In this document: positions 42,851 to 53,300 of the stretch, one piece after another | Layout of the letters: each line of letters starts with the position of its first letter | Numbering within the stretch: the stretch's first letter is position 1 | Source: Paenibacillus sp. FSL H8-0079 | GTDB lineage: Bacteria; Bacillota; Bacilli; Paenibacillales; Paenibacillaceae | Direction of reading: 5' to 3' | Length of the DNA stretch: 64,000 bases | Assembly: GCF_037991315.1 (NCBI RefSeq) | Contig: NZ_CP150300.1 | Location: forward strand, 2,976,001-3,040,000 | The notes under the pieces: generated by a model | What the model was told of the DNA's origin: nothing | Database searches by the model: none | Seen by the model: the letters and a program-made list of their open reading frames with translations, nothing else | Made by a program: the position numbers and the translations under genes

Positions 42851-42893
42851 AGAGCGATGTGTTCCTTACCTTAAGGACGCATCGCTCTTTTTG
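42851..42893 (+). terminator. Intrinsic terminator
   Basis: AGAGCGATG (42851-42859) pairs with CATCGCTCT (42880-42888), with an inner CCTT/AAGG stem, then TTTTT. The remaining spacer to 43126 has no visible gene. Confidence 0.88.
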
Positions 42894-43126
42894 CGTAAGT
42901 ATTTTGTCTTTTTTGGTGTTGACGTGAAACGGGTTACAGCCATTAGAGTAAGGATATAGCCGGAATATGGTGGTTCAACGAATGAATTTCAGAGCAAATA
43001 CTTCATGTTCCGGCAAGATTGTATATGTTCATACTAATATAAAAGGGTAATATAGAATGTATTAGTGCAATTTTTAACCATTTCGAAAACGGTTTATATT
43101 TTATCTTTACTCAAGGAGACATCGTT

Positions 43127-43774
43127 ATGATAATTATCAATTCCATTGGCAGTAACATCGAAAAGATGCTGTTGCACTACGAAAAAAATGGCCACCTGAC
43201 GCTACAGGCTTCACTTATCAGTAATAGCTCGGTTGTATATAGATTGCAAAATTACTGTCTCAAAGTATATGCTTCACGTGCAAAATTGGATGGAGAAATG
43301 GAAAGTGAAGCTCTCCAGTCATTGCAAGGCAATTCGTATGCACCCAAATTGTATGCGTATTCACCAGGGGAGTACACGCTAACCGAATGGATTGAAGCAT
43401 TCAGCCTGAAAAATTATCGTACGAAGTATGGGCACATTCCTCACAACTTAATATACGATATATTAACGACGGAACTTCAACAGATTCATGCTGGATATTG
43501 CGACTGGGATGTCATCCGATATGAGAATTTGCTCTGGACGGAGACAGGAGATGTGAAAAGAACGGACTTTTGGTTGTGTGAGCCTGTAAGGTCCAGGCGT
43601 GAGAGTCTGTATAAGGAAGTACTTCAGAGAATTGAAAACATCTACAATGGGGAACGTGACGAGATGGAGGCAATGCAGCAGTATTTTTACCGTCACCAGC
43701 TTACATCATCTGAGATCGAACAAGCCTTCAATGATTTCAGATCCCAGCGACCAAGACTAGCGATAGCACAATAA
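43127..43774 (+). CDS. Atypical protein-kinase-like protein, YrzF-like
   Basis: A 215-residue soluble protein with a minimal kinase-like layout: strand-turn with NSSVVYRL, Lys46 in YCLKVYAS (VAIK-like), acidic helix (EMESEALQ), hinge-like YTLTEWIEA, then CDWDVIRYENLLW in place of the HRD catalytic loop, and TDFWL (D147) in place of DFG. The spacing of Asp and Asn in the catalytic loop is unusual. It resembles small Bud32/RIO-like proteins such as B. subtilis YrzF. Activity is unproven. TCAAGGAGAC precedes the ATG, and it is monocistronic. Confidence 0.65.
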   Translation: MIIINSIGSNIEKMLLHYEKNGHLTLQASLISNSSVVYRLQNYCLKVYASRAKLDGEMESEALQSLQGNSYAPKLYAYSPGEYTLTEWIEAFSLKNYRTKYGHIPHNLIYDILTTELQQIHAGYCDWDVIRYENLLWTETGDVKRTDFWLCEPVRSRRESLYKEVLQRIENIYNGERDEMEAMQQYFYRHQLTSSEIEQAFNDFRSQRPRLAIAQ

Positions 43775-43786
43775 ATTCCATAACCA

Positions 43787-43824
43787 AAACCCCAAAGCGT
43801 TCGAGAATCTTTGGGGTTTCTTTC
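43787..43824. terminator. Terminator
   Basis: AACCCCAAAG (43788-43797) pairs with CTTTGGGGTT (43809-43818), followed by TCTTTC. It is shared by convergent genes. Confidence 0.82.
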
Positions 43825-43860
43825 GTGATATAGAGTTGCTTTACTTTGTTAGAGTGTAAG

Positions 43861-44838
43861 TTACTTCTTCACCAGGGCTAATATCTCATCAGCAACGAGA
43901 TCAGGGCCATATTGATGGATGTAATGATTGGTATCTTTGATGGTTACCTGTTTTGAATCATTTGACCAAGATTTGAACTCTACTTGAGTTTTATCCCATT
44001 CGGGTTCACTGGCACCTAAGTAATCAGCCGTCAGTATGGTGAGCGGAAACGGTAAGGTTTGCTTGTGATCTAAGACTATTTTGCCATTAGAAGCTATTTC
44101 ACGTAATTCATCCAATGTGTTAGCATTGCCATAGTTATACAATAGGGCAGTTGTATCCAACTGTTTCAGATCGTCGGGTACAAGTTTCAGTTCGTTGCGA
44201 TTGGCATTGGAATTCTCGACAACCAAGTCAGATTGCATCGAGAGACGGAATAGTCCGGTTTGAATACGGAATTTATTCGCAAAACCACCAATTGTGTCTG
44301 CCAAAGAGTCATCGTCATTCAAATAATATTCAGGGCTTCCGCCATCAATCATGACGATACCCTTGACGAGATCCGGGTATTTTTGTGCGAAACGGATGGT
44401 TTCCAACGAGCCGAGGGAATGACCGACCAGAACATAAGGTGGTTTTTGTCCGGACACCTCTAATAACTCATGCAATTCATCAGCTACGGTATCGACATCA
44501 CGTTTCTTATCGGTTCGATCACTGTATCCATAGCCAAATCGGTCATATACAGCGAATTTTGTGTTGGGAGCAAGCTTTTCATATAATGGATAATAATCTA
44601 CATAGGGATTAGCGGTACCCCAGCCGGAGGCGAGCACAACGGTTACATCGCCTTCTCCACCGGTATATAAATGCATATTGTCTCCGTGGACTTTGTAGAG
44701 CTTTCCGGGAGGTACGAGTATTTTTGCATCCTGTCTTAAACCCACTTGTTGGTAGATCACGCCAGTACCCAGAAGCAACAGAACGATCGACAGGTCGAAT
44801 ATCAAAAACTTAACTAATCTTTTGCGCCATTTCTTCAT
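43861..44838 (-). CDS. Membrane-anchored alpha/beta hydrolase
   Basis: A 325-residue protein with an N-terminal membrane helix (~10-30) and an alpha/beta-hydrolase domain: oxyanion region LASGWGTANPYVDY, nucleophile elbow GHSLGS, acid near the PLTILTADYLG segment and catalytic His in KDTNHYIHQY. The catalytic domain should face outside. A helix-anchored hydrolase of this type could act on lipids or esters; no substrate can be assigned. It is a single gene, convergent with the kinase-like gene. Confidence 0.82.
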   Translation of the reverse strand: MKKWRKRLVKFLIFDLSIVLLLLGTGVIYQQVGLRQDAKILVPPGKLYKVHGDNMHLYTGGEGDVTVVLASGWGTANPYVDYYPLYEKLAPNTKFAVYDRFGYGYSDRTDKKRDVDTVADELHELLEVSGQKPPYVLVGHSLGSLETIRFAQKYPDLVKGIVMIDGGSPEYYLNDDDSLADTIGGFANKFRIQTGLFRLSMQSDLVVENSNANRNELKLVPDDLKQLDTTALLYNYGNANTLDELREIASNGKIVLDHKQTLPFPLTILTADYLGASEPEWDKTQVEFKSWSNDSKQVTIKDTNHYIHQYGPDLVADEILALVKK

Positions 44839-45038
44839 GTTCTCTCACATACTCTCCATGTATTTTCTCTATCATATATGCTCAATCTTATACGAGAGAA
44901 AACAGAGTCTTAATTCTATCTTAATTAACAGAAAATTGAATATTAACGGTCAATGAATTAATATAAAGCTACGATATGAATAGATCTTATCCAAATGTTG
45001 AATCACAGATTGATTATATAGAACAGAAGGTATGCACA

Positions 45039-46016
45039 ATGACAAAATATGAAAATCAGCTCCCGACATCAGCAGGCATGAACTTCAAGTCCCTGATCAG
45101 TATATTGAGAGATTCCATGCGTGGCAATGTAGAGCGGAGGCCATCTGGCACGATGCCCATGGAGATATGTGAACCTGCTGAATCCTTCGGTGCATCCGAT
45201 AATCCACAGGTTACATGGTTCGGTCATTCGGCTTTTTTGCTTGAAATTGAAGGGCATAGGTTGCTGTTTGATCCGATGCTTGGCAATCGTCCATCACCTG
45301 TATCCTGGGTGGGTACCAAACGTTATAGCACCAATCTACCGATTCAACCGGAGGATTTCCCGGCTCTGGATGCAATCATTATATCGCATGACCATTATGA
45401 CCATCTGGACTACGACTCCATTCGCAGATTGAAGGATAAAACAAAGCGATTTATCGTGCCGCTCGGCGTACGTCGGCGACTGATTCAACTGGGTGTGCCT
45501 TCAGAACAGATTACCGAGCATAACTGGTGGGATGAGTTATCGTTAAAAGGCATAACATTCGCTTGCACGCCAGCGCGTCATTTCTCGGGCAGAGGATTAT
45601 TCGACCGTAATTCTACCTTATGGTGTTCGTGGGTTATCGCTGGACAACATACGAAGGTGTTCTTTAGTGGCGATAGCGGGTATGGTCCTCATTTCAAGGA
45701 GATTGGCAGTAAATACGGTCCATTTGACCTCACCTTGATGGAATGTGGGCAATATGACGAGCGTTGGTCCAACATTCACATGATGCCGGAAGAAACGGTA
45801 CAAGCACACTTGGATGTAGGTGGTAAGTTGCTCATCCCGATTCATTGGGCCGCATTTACACTAGCCTACCATGCCTGGAATGAACCCGTTGAACGGATCA
45901 CCAAGGCAGCACATGCCTTGAATGTTAACATTGCAACACCCAAAATTGGCGAGAAGGTTGTGCTTCATACGGAGGATTACCCAAGGCATCCGTGGTGGAG
46001 ACCGGAATTAGGATAA
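45039..46016 (+). CDS. MBL-fold hydrolase, NAPE-PLD/UlaG-like
   Basis: A 325-residue metallo-beta-lactamase-fold protein. Metal motif HDHYDHLD, preceded by TWFGHSAFLLEIEGHRLLFD; further metal ligands are in ARHFSGRG, FSGDSGYG and IPIHWAAF. This layout matches the NAPE-PLD/UlaG branch, so a phosphodiesterase or lactonase is possible. ATG at 45039 follows AGAAGGT and is preferred; the upstream ATG at 44976 has no ribosome site. It is monocistronic. Confidence 0.85.
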   Translation: MTKYENQLPTSAGMNFKSLISILRDSMRGNVERRPSGTMPMEICEPAESFGASDNPQVTWFGHSAFLLEIEGHRLLFDPMLGNRPSPVSWVGTKRYSTNLPIQPEDFPALDAIIISHDHYDHLDYDSIRRLKDKTKRFIVPLGVRRRLIQLGVPSEQITEHNWWDELSLKGITFACTPARHFSGRGLFDRNSTLWCSWVIAGQHTKVFFSGDSGYGPHFKEIGSKYGPFDLTLMECGQYDERWSNIHMMPEETVQAHLDVGGKLLIPIHWAAFTLAYHAWNEPVERITKAAHALNVNIATPKIGEKVVLHTEDYPRHPWWRPELG

Positions 46017-46020
46017 AATA

Positions 46021-46055
46021 AAAGCGTTCAGCTCATCAGATGAGTGGACGCTTTT
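46021..46055. terminator. Bidirectional terminator
   Basis: AAAGCGT (46021-46027) pairs with ACGCTTT (46048-46054), with an inner CTCAT/ATGAG stem, then T-rich. It lies between convergent genes. Confidence 0.85.
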
Positions 46056-46066
46056 TCTATTGCTTT

Positions 46067-46648
46067 TTACAGCAGGATCGATAGTGCACTATAGATTAAC
46101 AACATACCCATCACGATATTAACAGGCCGCTCGTATCTCAATAGAAAGCTCTGGAATAACAGACCACCGAACGCCCAGGTCATATTGGCACTAATACCGA
46201 TAAAGGTGAGCAGCAAGGAGAATACGATCAGTTGGACATGGGACTGTCCAAGAGGCAGAACAAAAACGGATATGGCAGTAAGCCCATACAAAATGACTTT
46301 GGGATTGATGAATTGCAGGGTGAACCCGAATAGAAATGAATAATGATTGACCTTGTTTTCTTGCGCATCTGCAGGTTTACTTTGCATGATTTTGATTGCC
46401 AGATAGAGCATGTACACACATCCTAATACGTTTAAGACGGGTGTAATCCTAGGGATGTATTGATGAAGAATAAGGTTGAAATAACTGGACAGAAACATAA
46501 TAAGCAGGCAGCCGGCTGCAACTCCGCCAATAAACGGAAGGGTCTTTCTGAACCCCTGATTTCTTGCGTGTGTCATGGAAATGATGTTGTTGGGTCCAGG
46601 TGTAAATGAAGCGATAATTGCGTATGTCACTAAAGGTATGATGTTCAT
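46067..46648 (-). CDS. LysE-family amino-acid exporter
   Basis: A 193-residue protein with about six membrane helices and the LysE/RhtB N-terminal motif FTPGPNNIISM. The ATG follows GGAGGATGC. It is divergent from an XRE-cupin regulator, the common pairing for LysE exporters in Bacillota. It would export an amino acid or derivative. The specific substrate is not readable. Confidence 0.9.
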   Translation of the reverse strand: MNIIPLVTYAIIASFTPGPNNIISMTHARNQGFRKTLPFIGGVAAGCLLIMFLSSYFNLILHQYIPRITPVLNVLGCVYMLYLAIKIMQSKPADAQENKVNHYSFLFGFTLQFINPKVILYGLTAISVFVLPLGQSHVQLIVFSLLLTFIGISANMTWAFGGLLFQSFLLRYERPVNIVMGMLLIYSALSILL

Positions 46649-46693
46649 GCATCCTCCACGTCTTCTTAGTTGTATGATATAATGATCTGAAAT

Positions 46694-46748
46694 GTACGTT
46701 ATAGCGTACGATCTTTATCATTGTACAATATGTGCGTTATATAGCACA
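46694..46748. promoter_or_regulatory. Two related palindromic operators
   Basis: GTACGTTATAGCGTAC (46694-46709) and TGTGCGTTATATAGCACA (46731-46748) are both palindromes sharing CGTTATA and GC..AC half-sites. They lie in the divergent spacer of lysE and the XRE regulator, and are the likely binding sites of that regulator. Confidence 0.7.
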
Positions 46749-46777
46749 ATACAATTATAAAATGAGGAGGATGGATT

Positions 46778-47332
46778 TTGAAAAACATTAATAGTATTCT
46801 TGCGCAGAACTTGAAACAGCTTCGGGAACAAAGAAAGTTAAGCCTGGACAAGGTCGCCGAAATGTCCAGTATTAGTAAAACCATGCTTGGTCAGATTGAA
46901 CGTGGCGAATCCAATCCATCGATTGCAACCGTATGGAAGATTGCCAACGGCTTGAAAATTTCCTTTACTGCTTTGATCCACGAGCCGAAGTCAGATACTA
47001 CCGTTGTAACGGGCGATGATATTCAAGTGTTGATGGAGGATGAGGGCAGGGTTCGGATTTATCCGCATTTTCCTTTTGAAGAGGGTCGTCGTTTTGAAAT
47101 ATATATGATGGAGATGGATCCTAAGTCTGCGTTGAATGCTGAACCGCATATCGAAGGTACGGAAGAATTTATTACGGTCTTTGAAGGTGAAGTTACGATT
47201 CGGGTAGGGGCGGAAGAATATACGGTAAGTTCAGGGGAGTCGATCCGTTTTGGAGCGGACAAGCCTCACGCCTATGTTAACTCCGGTGCTAAGACGAACC
47301 AATTAAACATGGTTATTCATTATTCGAAGTGA
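46778..47332 (+). CDS. XRE-family regulator with cupin domain
   Basis: A 184-residue regulator: N-terminal Xre helix-turn-helix (LAQNLKQLREQRKLSLDKVA, SSISKTMLGQIERGESNPSI) and a C-terminal cupin (GTEEFITVFEGEVTIRVG, SGESIRFGADKPHAYVNSG) that probably binds a small ligand. The start is TTG behind GAGGAGG. Divergent to the LysE exporter, it probably controls that gene and itself through the two palindromes at 46694-46748. Confidence 0.9.
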   Translation: MKNINSILAQNLKQLREQRKLSLDKVAEMSSISKTMLGQIERGESNPSIATVWKIANGLKISFTALIHEPKSDTTVVTGDDIQVLMEDEGRVRIYPHFPFEEGRRFEIYMMEMDPKSALNAEPHIEGTEEFITVFEGEVTIRVGAEEYTVSSGESIRFGADKPHAYVNSGAKTNQLNMVIHYSK

Positions 47333-47367
47333 AATGAACGAACGAATGCATACATGAATGGAATGAC

Positions 47368-47454
47368 AATAAAGCAGCCTGATGTAATGAACTGCTGCTC
47401 TCTTGTTAGTCATGTCTAACAAAGGGTTCAGTTCAATACATTGGCTGCTTTATT
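47368..47454. terminator. Long inverted repeat, probable bidirectional terminator
   Basis: AATAAAGCAGCC (47368-47379) is repeated inverted as GGCTGCTTTATT (47443-47454), and the pairing continues inward imperfectly to ACTG/CAGT for ~26 bp. A second hairpin TGTTAG/CTAACA lies in the loop. It sits between the XRE gene and the convergent GH43 gene. Confidence 0.7.
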
Positions 47455-47498
47455 GATGTGTACGCTGTGGAGCCGACAGCTTGCGATATGATTCTGAC

Positions 47499-49916
47499 TT
47501 AAGGTTTTTCTTTGGCCTGACGCTGGATTTCCTTGGCTGTTAATGCTTTATCATACACTCTTACGTTATCCAGACTGCCTTTGTAGAACGGATCAGACGT
47601 ATAACGACTTTTGCCCACATAAGCTTCCGTTACTTGCAGATCTTTCGGGTTAAAAGTGATCTCGGAGCTGCTTGCAACCGATGTGCCATTCACATATAGA
47701 GTCCCTACATCACCCTGTAGGGTTACAGCCACATGAACCCACTCTTTAGCAGGCAGTGGATTTGCAGCAATCAGACTCTGATCCCGACCCTCATTATGAA
47801 TGGTGAATTGTAAAGCTCCATTATGCTGGGAGGGAGTAAGGAACATATGCCTCGTCAAACCATTTCCAAAGTCGAAAATACGCTGCCAGGACCCGCCGCC
47901 GTCCCAATTGACCCAAGCGCTAAACGTGAAATCCGTTGTATCTGTAACGAGGCCAGGTAACTGGATGAAACTGTCTGTCCCATTGAATGTAGCAGCCTGA
48001 TTTTTGCCACCAGCAGCAGAACTGACCACGTTAAAGGCTTGTCCGTGATATTCGTTTTTGCTGTAATCCTGTGCGACTTTGCCAAGTTTCTTTTGATCAA
48101 AAGTATACTCCCCGAGCAATGGGCTTACCGCTTGCTGTGGAATGATAACGTTAAACGTTTTGGAGCTTACCGCAGTTCCTTTACGAATCGTTGCGGTTAA
48201 TTTGACTTTGGCATCGCCCTTACCAGCGCGTGGTCGCTGCACTACACCTGTAGCCGATAGAGCCGAAGTGTTGGAGCTTTTCCACGTAATGTCTGCATCA
48301 CTTGTTCCCTTTGTAGGAAGAGACAGATTGAAGAACACGTGATCCGTATTGCTGATACTCAGATCCTTTTTCACCGCATCTACAATGTCTTGATCACTCC
48401 GTTCAACACCCTGACTTCCCCAGATGGCTATCCCGGTGGAGGAGAGGGCGCTAAAGGTCAGAACCGTACTTTGAGATTCTGAATTCCATTCATGTGTGAA
48501 AACGCCTTTGTACAGAATGTTATTCGATGTGATCTGAACCTTGTTGTCTGCGCCAAGACTCCATGTTCCTGTCACGCCACCATGAATCTGCCCATCTGCC
48601 GTGAACTGAACCGTCTGTGATGGCTTGATATCCGCCGTGATGTCCTTACCATGGTTCACCCATTGGTACTGACCAGCGATATCCTGAGTTGTCAGTTGCG
48701 TTGTATCTTCTCCCAGAGCCGCATATCGATACGGAGAAACAACGGGCCAACCATCTGCATTCATATGCATCTCATGTACGCGAACTTCATGCTCTTCGCC
48801 ACGCTCTGGAAAGCGAGTATGGAAGATGAGAAATTGTTTGCCAGTCTCCGGATCAACATAAGCAGAGTTATGCCCTGGCGATACATAGCCGCTACCTAGG
48901 CCTGTGCCCGGATCACCGATCTGTCTCTCGAACAGGAAGTTCCCCATCAATTTGACTCCAAAAGGCTCAATAGAACGATCGTCAAACAACGGTTTATCCT
49001 TGTCCGCTTTAACGTTGATCATATCGTTTCCTTCCGCATCGAGGAAAGGTCCATCCGGTGTTTGGGAGCGAGCTACACGAATGTTATATCCTCCATCAGC
49101 ACCTAGTCCACCGTAAGACAGGTACAGATAATAATAATCGGTTTCGGGACTGTAGAGCATGTATGGGGCTTCAATACGACTGTGGTTGCCTCCAGTCAGC
49201 TTCTTGCCATAACCTTGATTCGGCAGAGGTTTGCCTGTCGTCGCATCCAACTCCAGAATGAAAATCCCTCCGGAATACGAGCCATACACCATCCATAACT
49301 TGCCGTTCTTATCATAAAAGACATCAGGATCGACCACATTGGGATGAATCGTTGCATCGTAAATGGTACCATCCTCACTGATCTGATCCCACATGCCGGA
49401 TTTCAACAGAATGCCTTGATCCTTATAAGGCCCTTCGATATTGTCTGCGACAGCAATGCCGAGCGCTGATCGCGGAGAGTCCCCTTTACAAGCATTGTAG
49501 TACATATAAAATTTGCCGTCCGCCAATTGAATGACATCTGCTGCCCATAACGTATCCGTCTGTGCCCACTCCAACGCTTCAGCGAATTCTTGGGTTACAT
49601 TGGGTACAACAGGGTTGTTATCCGTAACACCCGATGCGACTAAATCCCAGTTCAAAAAGTCTTTGGACTTAGCTACTTGCAGGTGTGAACCAAAAATATA
49701 AAACGTATCATCCACCTTAATGACGGAAGGGTCATGCACAGAAACATTCTTAAATGTTGGAGCAGGATTTGCGATAGGTGCAGTGGACACTTGCGAGTTA
49801 CCAACGGTTGCCCCTGAACCATTTGCGAACACCGAGACCGGCGCCAAAGTTGTTGCAGTAAGTAAAGTGGTGCTTAGTACAGAAATGTTAAGTGCGCGTA
49901 CCCAATAACGTTTCAT
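47499..49916 (-). CDS. Secreted GH43 arabinanase with Ig-like and LamG domains
   Basis: An 805-residue secreted enzyme: signal peptide (MKRYWVRALNISVLS then ...SVFA). GH43 propeller ~55-400 with the catalytic triad residues Asp62 (HDPSV), Asp196 (VVDPDVF) and Glu249 (RIEAPYM), as in endo-1,5-alpha-L-arabinanases; then the AbnA/Abn2-type small beta domain ~410-500, an Ig-like domain ~505-600 and a LamG/concanavalin domain ~610-800 ending before KEKP. It should cut arabinan outside the cell. ATG at 49916 is chosen for the AAAGGGG site and the signal peptide; the in-frame ATG at 49973 adds 19 residues. It is divergent from the GH51 gene, with a cre-like site upstream. Confidence 0.88.
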   Translation of the reverse strand: MKRYWVRALNISVLSTTLLTATTLAPVSVFANGSGATVGNSQVSTAPIANPAPTFKNVSVHDPSVIKVDDTFYIFGSHLQVAKSKDFLNWDLVASGVTDNNPVVPNVTQEFAEALEWAQTDTLWAADVIQLADGKFYMYYNACKGDSPRSALGIAVADNIEGPYKDQGILLKSGMWDQISEDGTIYDATIHPNVVDPDVFYDKNGKLWMVYGSYSGGIFILELDATTGKPLPNQGYGKKLTGGNHSRIEAPYMLYSPETDYYYLYLSYGGLGADGGYNIRVARSQTPDGPFLDAEGNDMINVKADKDKPLFDDRSIEPFGVKLMGNFLFERQIGDPGTGLGSGYVSPGHNSAYVDPETGKQFLIFHTRFPERGEEHEVRVHEMHMNADGWPVVSPYRYAALGEDTTQLTTQDIAGQYQWVNHGKDITADIKPSQTVQFTADGQIHGGVTGTWSLGADNKVQITSNNILYKGVFTHEWNSESQSTVLTFSALSSTGIAIWGSQGVERSDQDIVDAVKKDLSISNTDHVFFNLSLPTKGTSDADITWKSSNTSALSATGVVQRPRAGKGDAKVKLTATIRKGTAVSSKTFNVIIPQQAVSPLLGEYTFDQKKLGKVAQDYSKNEYHGQAFNVVSSAAGGKNQAATFNGTDSFIQLPGLVTDTTDFTFSAWVNWDGGGSWQRIFDFGNGLTRHMFLTPSQHNGALQFTIHNEGRDQSLIAANPLPAKEWVHVAVTLQGDVGTLYVNGTSVASSSEITFNPKDLQVTEAYVGKSRYTSDPFYKGSLDNVRVYDKALTAKEIQRQAKEKP

Positions 49917-50307
49917 ACGTTTCCCCTTTCTTAATCCCCGGAATGAAAAATAACCCGATACTTGGCAACACACGATATAAGGTTCGGCAGACCTCCTTTG
50001 AGTATTTCATTATATCAAGCGCTTTCATTTGTTATATTATCAATTGATTTATATGTTTGTAAACCATAAATATAATGTTTATAAGACTAAAATGAATAAA
50101 TAAAGAGAGCCGAGAAGAGCTGATAAGGCTCATTACATTCAAATAAAACAGTTGTTATTCTCAAATTTAGGATTGAAATTAGGTTATATGATGGGATATT
50201 ATTACGTTTAGATTAGTGTTTAATTATTTATCAATCATTTTATACTTATACGAATTAAAGGTGAGTATTCTGTAACAACAATTTCAAACTACATAGGAGG
50301 TAAGAAC
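49917..50307. promoter_or_regulatory. Divergent spacer with a cre-like site
   Basis: The gap between the divergent GH43 and GH51 genes is AT-rich. ATCAAGCGCTTTCA (50014-50027) matches the centre and right half of the CcpA cre consensus TGWAANCGNTNWCA, and its complement begins TGAAAGCGCTT. It lies ~100 bp before the GH43 start, so catabolite repression of GH43 is likely. The rest holds no gene or AraR-type operator I can recognise. Confidence 0.6.
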
Positions 50308-53300
50308 ATGACCACATATCAAAACCAATTAATCGCACAATACACGTTCGAAGATGCTGTTCAGATCGGGAAAGACAGCTCCGGGAACGGACATGATAGT
50401 TTGGCAAAAGGGGAGTTACCCCCTGTCATATCCGAGTTAAAAGGAAGATCGGCGGTAACTTTAAACGGGGGAGAGAATGGAACTTCTTATCTGCAATTAC
50501 CTTCGGATCTGCTTCGTGATGTAAGCGATAACACAGGAATTACGATTGCAACTTGGGTATTTCTCGGTAAGGGGTCTAATGTGTGGGAACGCATTTTTGA
50601 CTTTGGCAAAGGGGAGAAGGGACCCTATATGTTTCTGACACGTCAGCTCCTGGGTACGTTATATGCCGGTGATAATCTGGTTGTCCACCCAAGTCGAGGA
50701 GTTGCAAGTGGAGAATGGCTGCATATTGCACTCTCTGTGGCAGGCAGCCAAGGGGGAACGTTGAGCAGTGCAGGTCCGATTGTGTATGTGAATGGGGAGA
50801 AGGCTGCAGACGGTTCGATTAGTCAGACATCCAGCGGAAATTATGCCAAATTGCGGGAATGGTTTGATTCGTTCACCGATCCTGAGAATTATAGTCAGAA
50901 TTATATCGGACGTTCCCAGTATGCAGCGGATGTGGATTTTGCAGGTTCGTTATCCGACTTTCGGATCTATGGGGCAGCGCTCACCATGGATGAAGTCATT
51001 GAAGTGATGTGTGAGTCACTGACAGATGAAGCGATTGTGAAGCTTGCGGCGGACAAGTACTTGTCCTTCCCAAACCGAATTATCACCAAAGATGTGTCAC
51101 TGCCAGCAGATTTGCTGGGTGGTAAAGTGAAGGTTCAGTGGAATTCCAGTGAGCCGGCAGTCTTGTCCGAGAACGGAGAGGTTCAGGCAATCACATCGGC
51201 ACAAGAGGTTACGCTCCGTGCGCTTCTGCACAGAGGAGATCGTAAGCTGAGCCAAAGCTTTGACGTGTCTGTTGTGCCGGCGCATCTCCCACCTTATACG
51301 GTCACCATCCATGGGGATCAGAAGGTGGCAGACATCAGTGAAGTCATGTATGGGCTTTTCTACGAGGATATTAACAACGCGGCAGATGGCGGAATCTATG
51401 CAGAGCTTGTTCAGAATCGATCATTTGAATCCTTTGCATTCGATACGTACTCGCATGACTCTGGAGAATGTGGTTGTTCGACAGGGCGAAACCGTGAGCC
51501 TTTGTTTGCTTGGTCAGGCGATACGGAGAAAATGCTCGTACAGCATACGGATGGACTGAACGTTCACTTTAACGTGGAAGACCCTGAAGTCAATGCTTAT
51601 TATGTAACGGTTCAGGATGGGGCAACGATTCGAAATCGCGGATTCTCAGACTCCAACCAGCATTGTGCCATGTCCATCAAGCAGGGTGAATCGTATGACT
51701 TTACCGTATGGGCAAAAGCAGAATCGGCAGGAACGATCACCGTTCAATTACAGGATGGGACTGACACTTCCGTCAGTGATTCGGTAACGCTTCCGGTTGA
51801 AGGTGGGGGAAAATGGAAGAAATACGGTTTGCTTCTGACTGGAACGGAGACTGCACTTGGTCAATTGGCACTTACGTTTGAGGGTGACATCTCCGTTGAT
51901 ATGGTGTCCTTAGTCCCTCAGAATGTATGGGGAGCTGATCCGGCAGAAGAAGGAATATCGGCTACAGCACATGCCAACTATACAGGTAATCCGAACTATC
52001 GATTGAGAAAAGATCTAATCCAAGCACTCGCAGATCTTCATCCGAAGTTCCTGCGTTTTCCGGGAGGATGCATCTCGGAGGGATCTTTCATCTGGGATAA
52101 CGTATATGACTGGAAGGATTCTGTGGGTCCGGTTGAGCTCCGCAAAGAGAATTATAATGTCTGGGGTTACATGATGACGATGGGGCTTGGTTATATGGAG
52201 TACTTCCAACTGGCGGAAGATCTCAATGCCGCTCCGGTTCCAGTTATGGCTTGCGGTGTGTTGTGTCAGGCACGATCGGATTACGCTCACCCTGCGGGTG
52301 GCGCTTTAAGGGAGTATTATATCCGCAACTTTACAGATTTAATTGATTTTGCGCTCAGTACAGACTTTGAACACAACGAATGGGCGGCGGTACGAAGCCA
52401 GATGGGACATCCTGAACCATTCGATCTTCGTTATCTGGGTGTAGGCAATGAGAACTGGGGTACTGATTTTTTTGCCAACTTCGAAGTATTCAAACGTTCG
52501 ATAGATGACTACATGAAACGGAACTATCCTGATCATGAGCTGCACATTATCTCGACGGTTGGTGCTCAGGCAGATGATGATGCGTACCAGGAAGGATGGA
52601 AATTCCTCAGCGGGAATCTGACCGGATCGGCTCAAGTTGCTTTTGCGGATGGTGCTGAGGTGATTGAGGAGACCGTAACCTGGTATGAGAATCAGGACAA
52701 TTACATGGACACCATCGCAGATGAGCACTATTACCGATCCAATGAATATTTACTGAATAACGCGGATCGGTACAATTATTATGACCGGGCTTATCATGAA
52801 GACGGAAGTATCGATTGGAAAGAAACATCCAAAGTATTTGTGGGAGAATATGCTTCCACCGACAAAAACACGCTGGCTGGTGCGGTCGCAGAAGCTGCGA
52901 TCATAACCGGATTTGAAAATAATGCGGACGTTGTGCGTTTGGCTGCCTATGCGCCATTGTTCAACAAAGTACTAACGGACGGTACTTACCGCTGGACGCC
53001 AGACTGCATCTGGTTTGATGATGAAACGGTTTGGTATACACCGAATTATTATGTACAGCAGCTTTTTGCAAAACATGTAGGAGATCAGGTGCTTCAGACT
53101 TCATTCTCCACCTATAGCAAAGGCAAACCGTTGAATCTCATTCCGCGTGGCGGCATCGAAATTGCAACAGGTCATGCAGACATCGTGGTGAAGCGAGTTA
53201 CGGTGACGTCCAATGTGGATGGAAGTTTAATGTTTGATGAAGATTTCAGAGAACGTACAGAGCCTAGTGAGGCATGGAGCCAGATTCCCGGATCGGAAGG

